Of a stretch of 64,000 bases of DNA, positions 36,774 through 45,618 are shown in pieces (within the stretch, counting starts at the first letter, position 1; each line of letters begins with the position of its first letter). Source of the stretch: Paradesertivirga mongoliensis. Lineage in GTDB: Bacteria > Bacteroidota > Bacteroidia > Sphingobacteriales > Sphingobacteriaceae. The stretch is from positions 868,001 through 932,000 of the forward strand of contig NZ_JAFMZO010000003.1 of NCBI RefSeq assembly GCF_024436395.1, in the 5' to 3' direction. Made by a program: the position numbers and the translations under genes. The notes beneath the pieces are model-generated. The model was given only the letters and a program-made list of their open reading frames with translations, did no database searches and was not told the origin of the DNA.

Positions 36774-39700
36774 TTATAGACCCACCTGAACTCCAAAATT
36801 TATTACCCGCTGAATTGGATATCCCAGACCCTGTCCGCCCATCTCGATATCCCAAAGATCAAATTGGCTTATGGTGAATAAGTTGGTGGCAGTACCATAT
36901 AGCCTTAGATTATTAATTTTCACCTTTTTCGTCATTTTAACCGGAAGCTTGTAGCCGAGTTCTATCTGCTTCAGGCGAAGAAAAGCTCCGTTGCGCATAA
37001 ACCATGTGCTCCTCTCATCGTTGTTACCATTTTGATAAGCCGTTAAACGAGGCCATAATGCGTATAAGTCTCTGTTTTCTTCAGACCAATGATTCTCCGC
37101 ATAGGCTGCTATAAGCTGAGTATTGTTCACAAACGGCGATGTAGCGTTTACATCTATCCAGAATGAAGACCTTGCAGATCCCTGGAAAAAAGCCGAAAAA
37201 TCAAGGTTTTTGTAACTCGCTGAAAAACCAGAACCATACACAATTTCAGGCCGCGTAGGGAAACCGATCGGCACCTGATCTTTAGTCGTGATCTGCCCGT
37301 CGCCGTCAACATCGCGATACTTAATATCTCCGCCCATAGCGATAAATCCGTTGAAGTTTTGAGTCGGCGAACTTCTTACTTCTTCATCATCCACAAACAG
37401 ACGCTCGGCAATGTATCCCCATTGCTGTGCAGTCGACTGGCCCGCACGATACTGCCAGTAATTATCGTATATCGGCTCTTCATATTGGGTATACATGTTC
37501 TTGGCGTAGGTCATATTTCCACGTACCGAAAGCACCCAATCTTTGCCAAATCTATTGTTATAGCTAAGAGTTAAGTCAACTGCGCGGCTTTTTGCGCCCC
37601 CCACATTGGCCTTAGGTGTGCTACCCTGTAAACCCATGGTTTTAGGAATAGATGCTCGATCCATCAAAATATTATAGCGCCGCTCGGTAAAATACTCGGC
37701 AATAATTTCGAAATTGTCCTTAATTCCCAGCTCTAGTCCAAAAGTTGAATTAGCTGCGGTCTCCCAGGTAACTTCGGGATTTTCATAGCGATTTAACGAT
37801 ATGCCATTGATATTTGAACCTGCTGTACCGAAATTAGCCCCGTAAGAAGAGTTGTTCATGTTCACCTCCGACAGATAAAAAAACCGTTCTTCAGCGCTTC
37901 CAATAGCGTCATTACCAACCAAACCGTAATTACCGCGCAGTCTCAGTTTGCTAACAACGCCCCTGAAAGGTTCAAAGAACTTCTCATTTGATACCGCCCA
38001 GGCTGCTCCTGCAGAAGGGAAAAAGCCGAATCTTTTACTAGAATGGAACCTTTCTGAACCATTGTATCCAAAATTAAACTCCACAAAATACCTGCTGTCG
38101 TAATTGTAGGTCGCCCGACCCGAAACACCCATATTTCGTCCAGCTAACGATTCCTGTAGACTTCCTGCATTACCGGCCAACTTCGACTGCATGGTGAATA
38201 CGGTCATCCCCGAAACAGTATGCTTATCCTTGAAAGTGCGCGAGTAGTTAGCGGCTGTCTGCATGTAAAATTCGGACGATACGGTCTCCGTTCCCGGACT
38301 AAAATTCAAAAAGTCGGTTCCTGTATCCGGATTAATTGGCGCCAGCGCAAAAGTATTTTCTGCCTTATCGTATGTACTTACTTTATAAAGAAACGGGTTA
38401 TACTGGCGGGTGACATCAAAATATGCCCGACGATTCGTATTAAACATCCCGTTAAAAGTCAAACCTGGTGTCACAAAGGCAAGGTCCTGCTTCACTTCCA
38501 GCTGTGCCAGCATTAGTGAACGTGAATATTCTTTGTAGCCCTTCACCATATCAGCATAAGGATTTAAAAAGCCTCCCAGATCAGAATTTCCGAAAAGAAT
38601 GTGATTGGCCGACTTAAACTGATCTGTTGGTTCGTAGTATGGACGGAACAAAGTCTGTGGTGCGTGCATCACTTTGTTATAAATCCCTGAACCCCCGTCA
38701 ATCGGGCCATTATAATCATCGAAAAGTCCGTTCAGACGGACTCCTAAAGTAGTCCCTTTAGCCACATTGATGGAGACGTTAGATCGCAGGCTGAAGGTTT
38801 TAAGGTCGATATTGCTGTTAAAATTATTTCTCTTATCAACTTTGAGTATACCGTTATCCTGCGCAAACGAACCAGCAACATAATAAGTTGCAACCTGACC
38901 ACCTCCGCTAAGACTCATATTGGCCCGCTGATTGATCGTTTGCTTTTTAAATAATTCCTTCTGCCAGTCGACAACAGGAAAGGCTATCGGGTTAACCCCC
39001 GATTCGGTATTATCAATTTTGCTCTGCGAATAAATAATACCCTGTCCGGAAGGATCCCTGGTTAATACCGCCTGAGTATGTAACTTCATATAAGTAACCG
39101 GATCTGCGAGCTCTATATTTCGCGTAGGCGAGGAGATAGAGTTTTCCATACGAACGCTAATTTTCGGTTTTCCCTCTTTACCTTGTTTGGTAGTAATCAG
39201 GATAACACCATTTGCGCCCCTCGCGCCGTACAATGCATTTGCGGTGGCGTCTTTCATAATAGAGAAACTCTCAATGTCATCTGGCGTCAACCTTGCCAGC
39301 TCCGTTGTGGTATACTCCATGTTATCAATCAATATCAGTGGCTCCTTCTTATAACCGAAAGTGGTGGCACCCCGAATAAAGAACTCAGCGTTATCCTGCC
39401 CGGGCTCACCGCTTCGCTGATAAGCAATCACTCCTGCCACACGACCGGCAAGAGCTGTAGTCAGATTACTCGAGGGCACCTTTAGTTCGCTGGGCTTAAT
39501 AGTGGTAATTGAGCCTATTACTGATTCTTTCTTTTGAGTGCCAAATGCAACAACCACTGCTTCATCCAACATTTGAGAGCTGGTTTTAATCACTACATCA
39601 ATAACCCTCTTTCCTTTAACTGGCATCTCAACGGTAGTATACCCGATCATCTTGAATACTAAAACAGCTTCCTCATCAGGCACCTCTAAGATGTACTTAC

Positions 39701-40004
39701 CATTCAGGTCGGTACTCGTACCGATACTTGGATTACTTTTTAAAAAAACCGTAACCCCGGGCATAGGTCCAAGTGTATCAGACACTGTACCCGTAACCTC
39801 TTTTACGAGGCCCTGCACGGCGGGCTTTTTCTTAGGTTTTTCACGGGCTAGACGATTTGAAATACTTGAGTGAATCCCGCCTGAGGATTCTGAGAACGAT
39901 GCAATTTTCCCTGTGTTTTTATCAAGAGAAAAAGCACTCCCCCAACAAAACGCAAAGACAATAAAAAGCAACCCCCACTTACGGTGAAGTAATGAAATGA
40001 CCAT
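36774..40004 (-). CDS. SusC/RagA-type TonB-dependent outer-membrane transporter (SusC1)
   Basis: Imports oligosaccharides across the outer membrane with SusD1. The 1076-residue protein has a signal peptide, a carboxypeptidase-like (CarboxypepD_reg) domain (about 70-145; VTGTVSDTLGPMPGVTVFL), a plug domain (SEFFIRG-like EFFIRGATTFG; SIMKDATANALYGARGANGV) and a long beta-barrel ending GVQVGL. The SusC signature GARGANGVILITTK is intact. It is first in the SusC1-SusD1-binding-protein block. The GH and PL genes upstream on the same strand end at 40339, so a promoter of its own in 40005-40338 is likely. Confidence 0.96.
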   Translation of the reverse strand: MVISLLHRKWGLLFIVFAFCWGSAFSLDKNTGKIASFSESSGGIHSSISNRLAREKPKKKPAVQGLVKEVTGTVSDTLGPMPGVTVFLKSNPSIGTSTDLNGKYILEVPDEEAVLVFKMIGYTTVEMPVKGKRVIDVVIKTSSQMLDEAVVVAFGTQKKESVIGSITTIKPSELKVPSSNLTTALAGRVAGVIAYQRSGEPGQDNAEFFIRGATTFGYKKEPLILIDNMEYTTTELARLTPDDIESFSIMKDATANALYGARGANGVILITTKQGKEGKPKISVRMENSISSPTRNIELADPVTYMKLHTQAVLTRDPSGQGIIYSQSKIDNTESGVNPIAFPVVDWQKELFKKQTINQRANMSLSGGGQVATYYVAGSFAQDNGILKVDKRNNFNSNIDLKTFSLRSNVSINVAKGTTLGVRLNGLFDDYNGPIDGGSGIYNKVMHAPQTLFRPYYEPTDQFKSANHILFGNSDLGGFLNPYADMVKGYKEYSRSLMLAQLEVKQDLAFVTPGLTFNGMFNTNRRAYFDVTRQYNPFLYKVSTYDKAENTFALAPINPDTGTDFLNFSPGTETVSSEFYMQTAANYSRTFKDKHTVSGMTVFTMQSKLAGNAGSLQESLAGRNMGVSGRATYNYDSRYFVEFNFGYNGSERFHSSKRFGFFPSAGAAWAVSNEKFFEPFRGVVSKLRLRGNYGLVGNDAIGSAEERFFYLSEVNMNNSSYGANFGTAGSNINGISLNRYENPEVTWETAANSTFGLELGIKDNFEIIAEYFTERRYNILMDRASIPKTMGLQGSTPKANVGGAKSRAVDLTLSYNNRFGKDWVLSVRGNMTYAKNMYTQYEEPIYDNYWQYRAGQSTAQQWGYIAERLFVDDEEVRSSPTQNFNGFIAMGGDIKYRDVDGDGQITTKDQVPIGFPTRPEIVYGSGFSASYKNLDFSAFFQGSARSSFWIDVNATSPFVNNTQLIAAYAENHWSEENRDLYALWPRLTAYQNGNNDERSTWFMRNGAFLRLKQIELGYKLPVKMTKKVKINNLRLYGTATNLFTISQFDLWDIEMGGQGLGYPIQRVINFGVQVGL

Positions 40005-40338
40005 AAAACTTTGTTATATATTAAAAACTAGACTATTAGAATTCGAAAACTCGCAATAAAACCAGCACTACCTGGGATGTGAAGAAATATTGTCAGAAAA
40101 TCTGCAAATGCGGCTGAATGGTGTTCGTAAAAATATCATCATACGGTTCACAATTTGTAACAGTCTCTTCAGGATAGGAGTGAGTACTGTTGGGTTAGTA
40201 TTGGTTAATTTCTTTGAATAAAATTAGCGTAATGAAGCTCCCCTTATTCCACATTATTGGCCTATTATTCATCTCGATTAGCATCCCCTGGACTATATTT
40301 TGTCAACAGAAGATAATTCGCGCGAATGCAGCACTTCC
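40005..40338. promoter_or_regulatory. Upstream region of SusC1 holding an orphan signal-peptide frame
   Basis: This region of 334 bp lies between the GH3 stop and the SusC1 start. It should contain the SusC1 promoter on the minus strand, but no convincing -7 element was found. Its right half encodes the secretory-signal-like start described at 40232 on the opposite strand. Confidence 0.4.
40232..40338 (+). pseudogene. Possible 5' remnant of a secreted-protein gene
   Basis: An ATG at 40232 opens MKLPLFHIIGLLFISISIP and continues WTIFCQQ, an excellent Sec signal peptide with basic start, hydrophobic core and cleavage-like site. The frame then runs antisense into the 3' end of the GH3 gene and stops at 40537, so no real mature protein is left. 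TTGG and TTTCTTTG elements upstream (about 40188-40216) are loosely promoter-like. A truncated regulator or lipoprotein gene is the simplest reading; chance is possible. Confidence 0.4.
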
Positions 40339-42705
40339 TCAGAGATTGATCCTGGCTTGCAGTCTGATGTCTTCAGACGACGATCCAAGTAGTATTTTAA
40401 AGCTGCCCGGCTCTACCACCCGCTCCATATTACGGTTCAGCAAAGAAAAATCCCTTTTAGAAAGCAAAAACTGCAAGGTTTTCTCTTCTCCGGCTTTTAG
40501 CGCAATACGCTCGAAGCCCTTTAACTGTCTGACATAAGTGGTAACCGAACTGAGCTCGTCATTAATATAAAGTTGCACAACTTCATCCCCCTCGCGTTGC
40601 CCGGTATTTTTGACCTTGCAGCTTACCAGCACGTGGCCCTTAGTAGCGTAGTCATCCGTGTTTACCTTCATATCTGAATAAGAGAATGTGGTGTAACTGA
40701 GTCCAAAGCCGAATGGGTATAAAAATCCTTTGACGTCAGCATCCCCGTTTCCGCCGGCTCCCGGCTTAAGTGGGAAAGAAAGTGGAATCTGACCAGCAGA
40801 TTTAGGAAATGGTACAGGAAGCTTTCCTCCGGGATTATATGTCCCGAAAAGAACATCGGCAATGGCGGTACCCATTTTTTCGCCTAAGTACCAGGTCTCG
40901 AGAATGGAGGGAATGTTTTTACTGGCGAAGTTTATCGTAGCGGGTCTTCCACCTACTAATAATAACACTGTTGGTTTCTTAAGGGCTGCAACTTTGCGAA
41001 CAAGCAATTCCTGCCTTCCCGGAAGGTCAAGGCTAAGACGTGATTTCGATTCTCCGACAGTCTTATCATTATCGCCTACTGCCAGAATAATAACATCTGC
41101 CTTCGCGGCAAGGATTATGGCCTCATTCAATAAAGCATCTTCTTCGGGGCTCAGGTCAAAATCCTCTACGTCGCTTGCAGGGAAATTCTTGTCGGTATGT
41201 TCTGCCCCTTTTGCATAACTTAATGTTACCGACGCCGGCAGTGCTGCTCTGATACCTTCAAACACCGTAACTACCTTTGAATGTGTAGGGCCATACCGTG
41301 AACTTAAACTTTTCTCTTCTTTTACGTTGGGGCCGATAAGTGCGATGCTTTTTATTGAACTTCGGTTTAGCGGTAACGTATTATTCTCATTTTTCAGCAA
41401 AACAATGCCTTCTCTTGCCGCTTGCAAAGCCAGCTCCTGCGCTTCTCTGTTATGTACCATTTTATCGGCCAGAGCCGGCTTTGAAATATAAGGCGTATCG
41501 AAAAGCCCCTGCCAAAACTTTACACGGAGTACTTCACGTACCCGCTCATCTACCACCTCCATAGAAATCGAGCCATTTTTGACACCGCGTCTGATACCGA
41601 GCAAGTAGGGCTTGGGACTTTGGAAAGTCGTGCGAACGTTCATCCCTGCCTCTAAAGCCATTTTTCCCGCATCTGCAGTGTCTTTAGCTACACGGTGTTT
41701 GTTAAACAAATACTCAAAGGCCCAGCTGTCGCTGACAACATAGCCGTTAAACCCAAATTGCATGCGAAGGATATCTGTCAGGAAATACTTGCTGCCTATT
41801 ATCGGAACACCGTCGTAGTCGTTGTAAGAAGCCATGGTACCTTTGGCGCCCGCTTCCTGAAAAGCGACTCTGAATGGTTCGAGGTAAAGATCCCACATCT
41901 CGCGGGGCGCTACTTTAGGGTCGGTGCGAACGTCGCCATCGCGACCGCCAACAGGGATGCTGTATACCGCGAAATGCTTGGTGGTAGACACCACATTATT
42001 TTTCTGAATAGCAAGAATATTCTGTTTACCCAACTGCCCAACCAGGAAGGGGTCGCAACCATAAGTTTCTTCAATCCTTCCCCACCTTGGATCACTTGAT
42101 ACATCGAGAATTGGCGAGTAAACATTGGTGTAGCCAAGCGCCTTTGCTTCCCTTCCTGTAACCTCTCCTATTTTATAAACCAGTTGCTTGTTGAACGACG
42201 AGCCTTGTGCTATCTGAGCAGGAAAGTATGTGGCTTTCATGTGATTAAGTCCGCGGATACCCTCAGTGGTAAAATCGACAGGAATCCCTAAACGGGTTTC
42301 TTCAACGAAAAACTTTTGAATTTTGTTAATCGCTTCGGCGTGTGAAGAATAGGGATAGGCATATAGAGTATCCTTGCGCAAGCCTGTTAATTGCTCATCT
42401 ATATTGGCAATTCCGTCTTTCCAAACACTGTCCCGCCAGCCGTCGGTTGGCAAACGATCTTTCAGAACCGCACCATAGCCATACAAAGTGGCCAGCTGGC
42501 AAGTTTTCTCGTCAACAGTCATCTGGGATAACAGATTCTCCACGCGCTTTTCAACAGGCTGGATGGGATCTTCGTAGATGTCTTTCCGTCCATTCTTGTT
42601 GAAATCTATCCAACCTTTTTTATAAATAGGTTTATCTTCCTGGCGGAAAGAGAAAAGTATCGTGACAGCGCAAAGGGTAGAAACTGCTATTGTAACCTTT
42701 TTCAT
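40339..42705 (-). CDS. Periplasmic glycoside hydrolase GH3 (beta-glucosidase/xylosidase type)
   Basis: Exo-acting beta-glycosidase of 788 residues with a short signal (MKKVTIAVSTLCAVTILFSF). An EF-hand-like loop DFNKNGRKDIYED (about 34-46) may bind calcium. GH3 N-domain motifs are TTEGIRGLNHMKATYFPA, KHFAVYSIPVGGRDG and nucleophile Asp326 in GYVVSDSWAFEYL. The C-domain has LALQAAREGIVLLKNENNTLPL, and a fibronectin-III domain closes the protein (YPFGFGLSYTTFSYSD to the end). It could remove beta-glucose, xylose or similar residues; the specificity is not readable. It follows the mutarotase gene by 20 bp in the lyase/GH operon. Confidence 0.95.
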   Translation of the reverse strand: MKKVTIAVSTLCAVTILFSFRQEDKPIYKKGWIDFNKNGRKDIYEDPIQPVEKRVENLLSQMTVDEKTCQLATLYGYGAVLKDRLPTDGWRDSVWKDGIANIDEQLTGLRKDTLYAYPYSSHAEAINKIQKFFVEETRLGIPVDFTTEGIRGLNHMKATYFPAQIAQGSSFNKQLVYKIGEVTGREAKALGYTNVYSPILDVSSDPRWGRIEETYGCDPFLVGQLGKQNILAIQKNNVVSTTKHFAVYSIPVGGRDGDVRTDPKVAPREMWDLYLEPFRVAFQEAGAKGTMASYNDYDGVPIIGSKYFLTDILRMQFGFNGYVVSDSWAFEYLFNKHRVAKDTADAGKMALEAGMNVRTTFQSPKPYLLGIRRGVKNGSISMEVVDERVREVLRVKFWQGLFDTPYISKPALADKMVHNREAQELALQAAREGIVLLKNENNTLPLNRSSIKSIALIGPNVKEEKSLSSRYGPTHSKVVTVFEGIRAALPASVTLSYAKGAEHTDKNFPASDVEDFDLSPEEDALLNEAIILAAKADVIILAVGDNDKTVGESKSRLSLDLPGRQELLVRKVAALKKPTVLLLVGGRPATINFASKNIPSILETWYLGEKMGTAIADVLFGTYNPGGKLPVPFPKSAGQIPLSFPLKPGAGGNGDADVKGFLYPFGFGLSYTTFSYSDMKVNTDDYATKGHVLVSCKVKNTGQREGDEVVQLYINDELSSVTTYVRQLKGFERIALKAGEEKTLQFLLSKRDFSLLNRNMERVVEPGSFKILLGSSSEDIRLQARINL

Positions 42706-42725
42706 TAATGTACGACTAAGTTGGT

Positions 42726-43055
42726 TTAAAGTTTAAAGACAGGATTCATCAAAACCCATTTTTCGCCGAGTTTCGAACCGGGCAAAGATTGTTGGAAATT
42801 CCACATAAGCGCTTCCCATGCCCGCACTTTAATGTTCGACGCATCGCTGGCGGCCTTATCAGCGAAGCTAAATGAATCAGATACGTCCATGATCATAAAC
42901 AAACGGTTTTGACACCGGTAAATTTCCATATTCTCTATTCCGGACTCCTTTATACTGGCCAAAACTTCGGGCCATACGTTTTTATGAAGCCGTTCATATT
43001 CTGCAATTAAAGTTTCGTCATCTTTCAAATCCAGCGCAAAGCAATATCTTCTCAT
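42726..43055 (-). CDS. rhaM: L-rhamnose mutarotase family protein (rhamnose or fucose mutarotase)
   Basis: A 109-residue cytosolic enzyme that interconverts anomers of a 6-deoxyhexose before isomerisation. Family features: MRRYCFALDLKDDETLIAEYERLH, with His24 as the likely acid/base, NMEIYR with Tyr46, a central LFMIMDVSDSFSF strand, and a C-terminal WVLMNPVFKL. Its ATG overlaps the PL6 stop codon by one base (TAATG), a sign of translational coupling. With GH29 and GH95-like genes in the same operon, L-fucose or L-galactose may be the true substrate, since proteins of this family are known to act on fucose as well. It shows that a free deoxy-sugar is an expected product of the operon. Confidence 0.88.
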   Translation of the reverse strand: MRRYCFALDLKDDETLIAEYERLHKNVWPEVLASIKESGIENMEIYRCQNRLFMIMDVSDSFSFADKAASDASNIKVRAWEALMWNFQQSLPGSKLGEKWVLMNPVFKL

Positions 43056-44395
43056 TAGTTTCTATTAGTATTTACAGGGACCTGGTAATCAACGCTGGCC
43101 TTCATCCATTGAGGACCAACTTTTTCTCTTGTCCAGAAAGGGATTATCTTTTTCCTTCCAGCTATTTTATAGGTATTGAAATTCGTTCTTTCCATCCGGA
43201 TATCTTTCAATTTAAACCCTTCGGGAAGTTTTGCTGAACCGGTCGGTCCAGACACGCAATTATCGCGAAAAGCGACAATTACCTTGTCGTCGTACCATTT
43301 CAGAGGCTCCTCTTTTCCGATGATAATATTCTTTGCGAAGGTGGTGTTGAGTGCAGGCAGGTATCGCCCGGCCTTATACCCTGCGGCGATGGCAAAAGGC
43401 TCTTTACAATTGATGATTGTGTTATTGGTTATTACCGCATTCTTCACCTGCCAATGGCTTGTCAGCTGCGGATTTGGTAAACCCGCCATTACCGAGATGG
43501 CTGCGCTTACGCTTGTTCCGGTAAGCTCCTGGAAATAGTTGTTATCAACCTTATGGTTTTCACCAATAATTCTCACCCCACCCGTGCCAGGTTTATTATT
43601 CCCCAGGAAGTAGTTGCCAGAAACCTCTGAATCGTTTCCGTGCCGTAATGTTAAGGTGGCCCTGCACTCGTAAAACAGATTATTGCGGATGATATTTTTA
43701 CCGGATTTGACCGAAACAGCTTCAAGCTCGCCATCGCAACGGTCGAAAATATTATTTTCTACTACTGTTCCTGAATCGTGAAACGACCAGGTGCTCGTTC
43801 CGATGCGAATAGTTTCTCCGCCATTCCGTCCTAGCTCTGGCCGCGGGCCAAAATAATTATGATCAATTTGATGATAATTAGGATTTTCGGACAGCCAAAC
43901 CACCAATGTTACTCCCTGATGTTTTTTACCTTTAAAATAGCAATGATCCACCCTGTTGCGACTGCCATTTATCGACACCCATTTGTAGTCGATCTTATCG
44001 TCGGGGTGATTGAAATCTATAATAGCGGTATTGGTTACCCTGCAATTATTCGAATTGCTTTTGAAAAGAATTACGTCGCCTTTTTCCAGATATCCATCTG
44101 TAAATAGTAGGCCGTCCACTTTTAGCCAGATTCCGTCTATTTCAATACTTGACCTGCCCGAAAGCTTTACCTGACCTTGTTTCTCAGCTATCAGCTCAAT
44201 AGGATCCTTTTCGGTACCAACTCCCTTAAAAACCAATTTCTGATCTTTCCAGTCGCCTGCCTTCAAAATTACTTTATCACCAGCCTTTAAATCAAGGGCA
44301 GCCAATTCTCTTGCCGATTTAATCTCATATTCCTTGGCCTGAAGCAATTCATTTGTGCTGTATAAAAACAGAAGGGTGACAAAAAAAACTCTCAT
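43055..44395 (-). CDS. Secreted polysaccharide lyase, PL6 family
   Basis: A 446-residue right-handed beta-helix with signal MRVFFVTLLFLYSTNELLQA. PL6 motifs: NGGETIRIG (191-199), DRCDGELEAVSVKSGKN and TLTLRHGNDSEVSGNYF. Lys230 and Arg251 are spaced by 21 residues, as in characterised PL6 lyases, and Glu194, Glu223 and Glu225 are in calcium-site positions. It should cleave a uronate-containing chain and leave an unsaturated end. The next gene downstream is the mutarotase (one-base overlap), and GH88 lies 6 bp upstream, the expected partner for unsaturated uronates. It lacks the lipobox and Ig domain of the PL6 protein at 30481, so it is more likely periplasmic. Confidence 0.92.
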   Translation of the reverse strand: MRVFFVTLLFLYSTNELLQAKEYEIKSARELAALDLKAGDKVILKAGDWKDQKLVFKGVGTEKDPIELIAEKQGQVKLSGRSSIEIDGIWLKVDGLLFTDGYLEKGDVILFKSNSNNCRVTNTAIIDFNHPDDKIDYKWVSINGSRNRVDHCYFKGKKHQGVTLVVWLSENPNYHQIDHNYFGPRPELGRNGGETIRIGTSTWSFHDSGTVVENNIFDRCDGELEAVSVKSGKNIIRNNLFYECRATLTLRHGNDSEVSGNYFLGNNKPGTGGVRIIGENHKVDNNYFQELTGTSVSAAISVMAGLPNPQLTSHWQVKNAVITNNTIINCKEPFAIAAGYKAGRYLPALNTTFAKNIIIGKEEPLKWYDDKVIVAFRDNCVSGPTGSAKLPEGFKLKDIRMERTNFNTYKIAGRKKIIPFWTREKVGPQWMKASVDYQVPVNTNRN

Positions 44396-44401
44396 ACCTC
44401 T

Positions 44402-45610
44402 TTAAAGTTGAACTACCGGCTTACCTTCTTCCAGATTCTTCTTCCTCAATAAGGCTTCCAGATAATAGTAATCTGCATAGCTTAAAGGAACGTCCACTTC
44501 ACTTTTTGACGGGGCGGCTCCGGTACTGTGCAGAAGAATAAACCCTTTGGCTTGTCCCGGAGCTGCAGTATATTTTGTAGTCAAGCTCTTCATTATTTTG
44601 TCGGCAGCCTTGCGCAAGCGCTTACCTTGTTTACTATAAAGACTCAATTCATACAATCCGGAAGCGATAACAGCGGCAGCCGATGCATCTCTGGCTTCGT
44701 TAGGAATATTTGGCGCGTCAAAGTCGCTATAAGGCACCATGTCTTTTGGTAAGCGCTTATGTTTTAAGATAAAATTGGCAATGTTTTCAGACTGCTTAAG
44801 ATATTGAGGATCTTTCGTTTCTCTAAAACACATAGCATATCCGTAAAGCGCCCATGCCTGCCCTCTCGACCAGGAGGATTCGTGAGAATATCCCTGGTGG
44901 GTATTTTTTTTCAGTACGGCACCTGTTTCAGGGTCATAATCCAACACGTGATAAGAACTATAATCCGGACGGAAATGATTTTTCATGGTAGTGTTGGCAT
45001 GAGATACTGCGATTTTATAGAACGATGAGTCTCCGGTAAGCTTTGTTGCAGCAAAAAGCAATTCGAGATTCATCATATTATCAATGATCACAGGATTTAT
45101 CCATTTGTCGCTACTGTGATCCCATGAACGCATGACACCTGTTCTGGGATTAAACCTACCAGACAAGGTTTTGGCTGATTCTATAATAACGTCTTTGTAA
45201 TGCCTGTCTGCGGTTAGACGATAGCCATTACCAACACTGCAATATATCTTGAAACCCATATCGTGGGTACCACCGTTTGTTTTTTCTCTCTCGATCTCTG
45301 CGGTAAACTTCTTTGCTTGTTTCTCCCACTCCTTACTTCCTGTATATTCTGAAAGATACCATAACACTCCGGGAAAAAAACCGCTGGTCCAATCGCGGGA
45401 AGCGACCAATTTTAATTCGCCTTCATCAAGAGTCCGGGGCGACACCAGTTCTGGTTTTGCCGGATCCTTAGCCTTTTCAACTTCAAGCAGCATTACCGAT
45501 GTTTGTTTTGCAGCATGGTCGAGCGCTTTATCAATATCAATTTTCTGAGCGTAAGAAAAGCTGTGAAACACCAAAGACACAATCGCTGTACTGATACACT
45601 TATATTTCAT
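44402..45610 (-). CDS. Unsaturated glucuronyl hydrolase, GH88
   Basis: Removes 4,5-unsaturated glucuronate from the non-reducing end of lyase products. The start is the ATG at 45610 (MKYKCISTAIVSLVFHSFSY, signal peptide). GH88 six-hairpin motifs: DWTSGFFPGVLWYL, THDMGF with Asp117, VIIDNMMNLELL with Asp177, YSHESSWSRGQAWALYGYAM, and PLSYADYYYLEALLR at the end. The two Asp residues are the catalytic and substrate-positioning acids of the family. It sits between PL6 and GH29, 6 bp from PL6. GH88 is more usual in glycosaminoglycan, ulvan and xanthan-type pathways than in alginate breakdown, which uses oligoalginate lyases instead. Confidence 0.93.
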   Translation of the reverse strand: MKYKCISTAIVSLVFHSFSYAQKIDIDKALDHAAKQTSVMLLEVEKAKDPAKPELVSPRTLDEGELKLVASRDWTSGFFPGVLWYLSEYTGSKEWEKQAKKFTAEIEREKTNGGTHDMGFKIYCSVGNGYRLTADRHYKDVIIESAKTLSGRFNPRTGVMRSWDHSSDKWINPVIIDNMMNLELLFAATKLTGDSSFYKIAVSHANTTMKNHFRPDYSSYHVLDYDPETGAVLKKNTHQGYSHESSWSRGQAWALYGYAMCFRETKDPQYLKQSENIANFILKHKRLPKDMVPYSDFDAPNIPNEARDASAAAVIASGLYELSLYSKQGKRLRKAADKIMKSLTTKYTAAPGQAKGFILLHSTGAAPSKSEVDVPLSYADYYYLEALLRKKNLEEGKPVVQL

Positions 45611-45618
45611 ATTCAATT

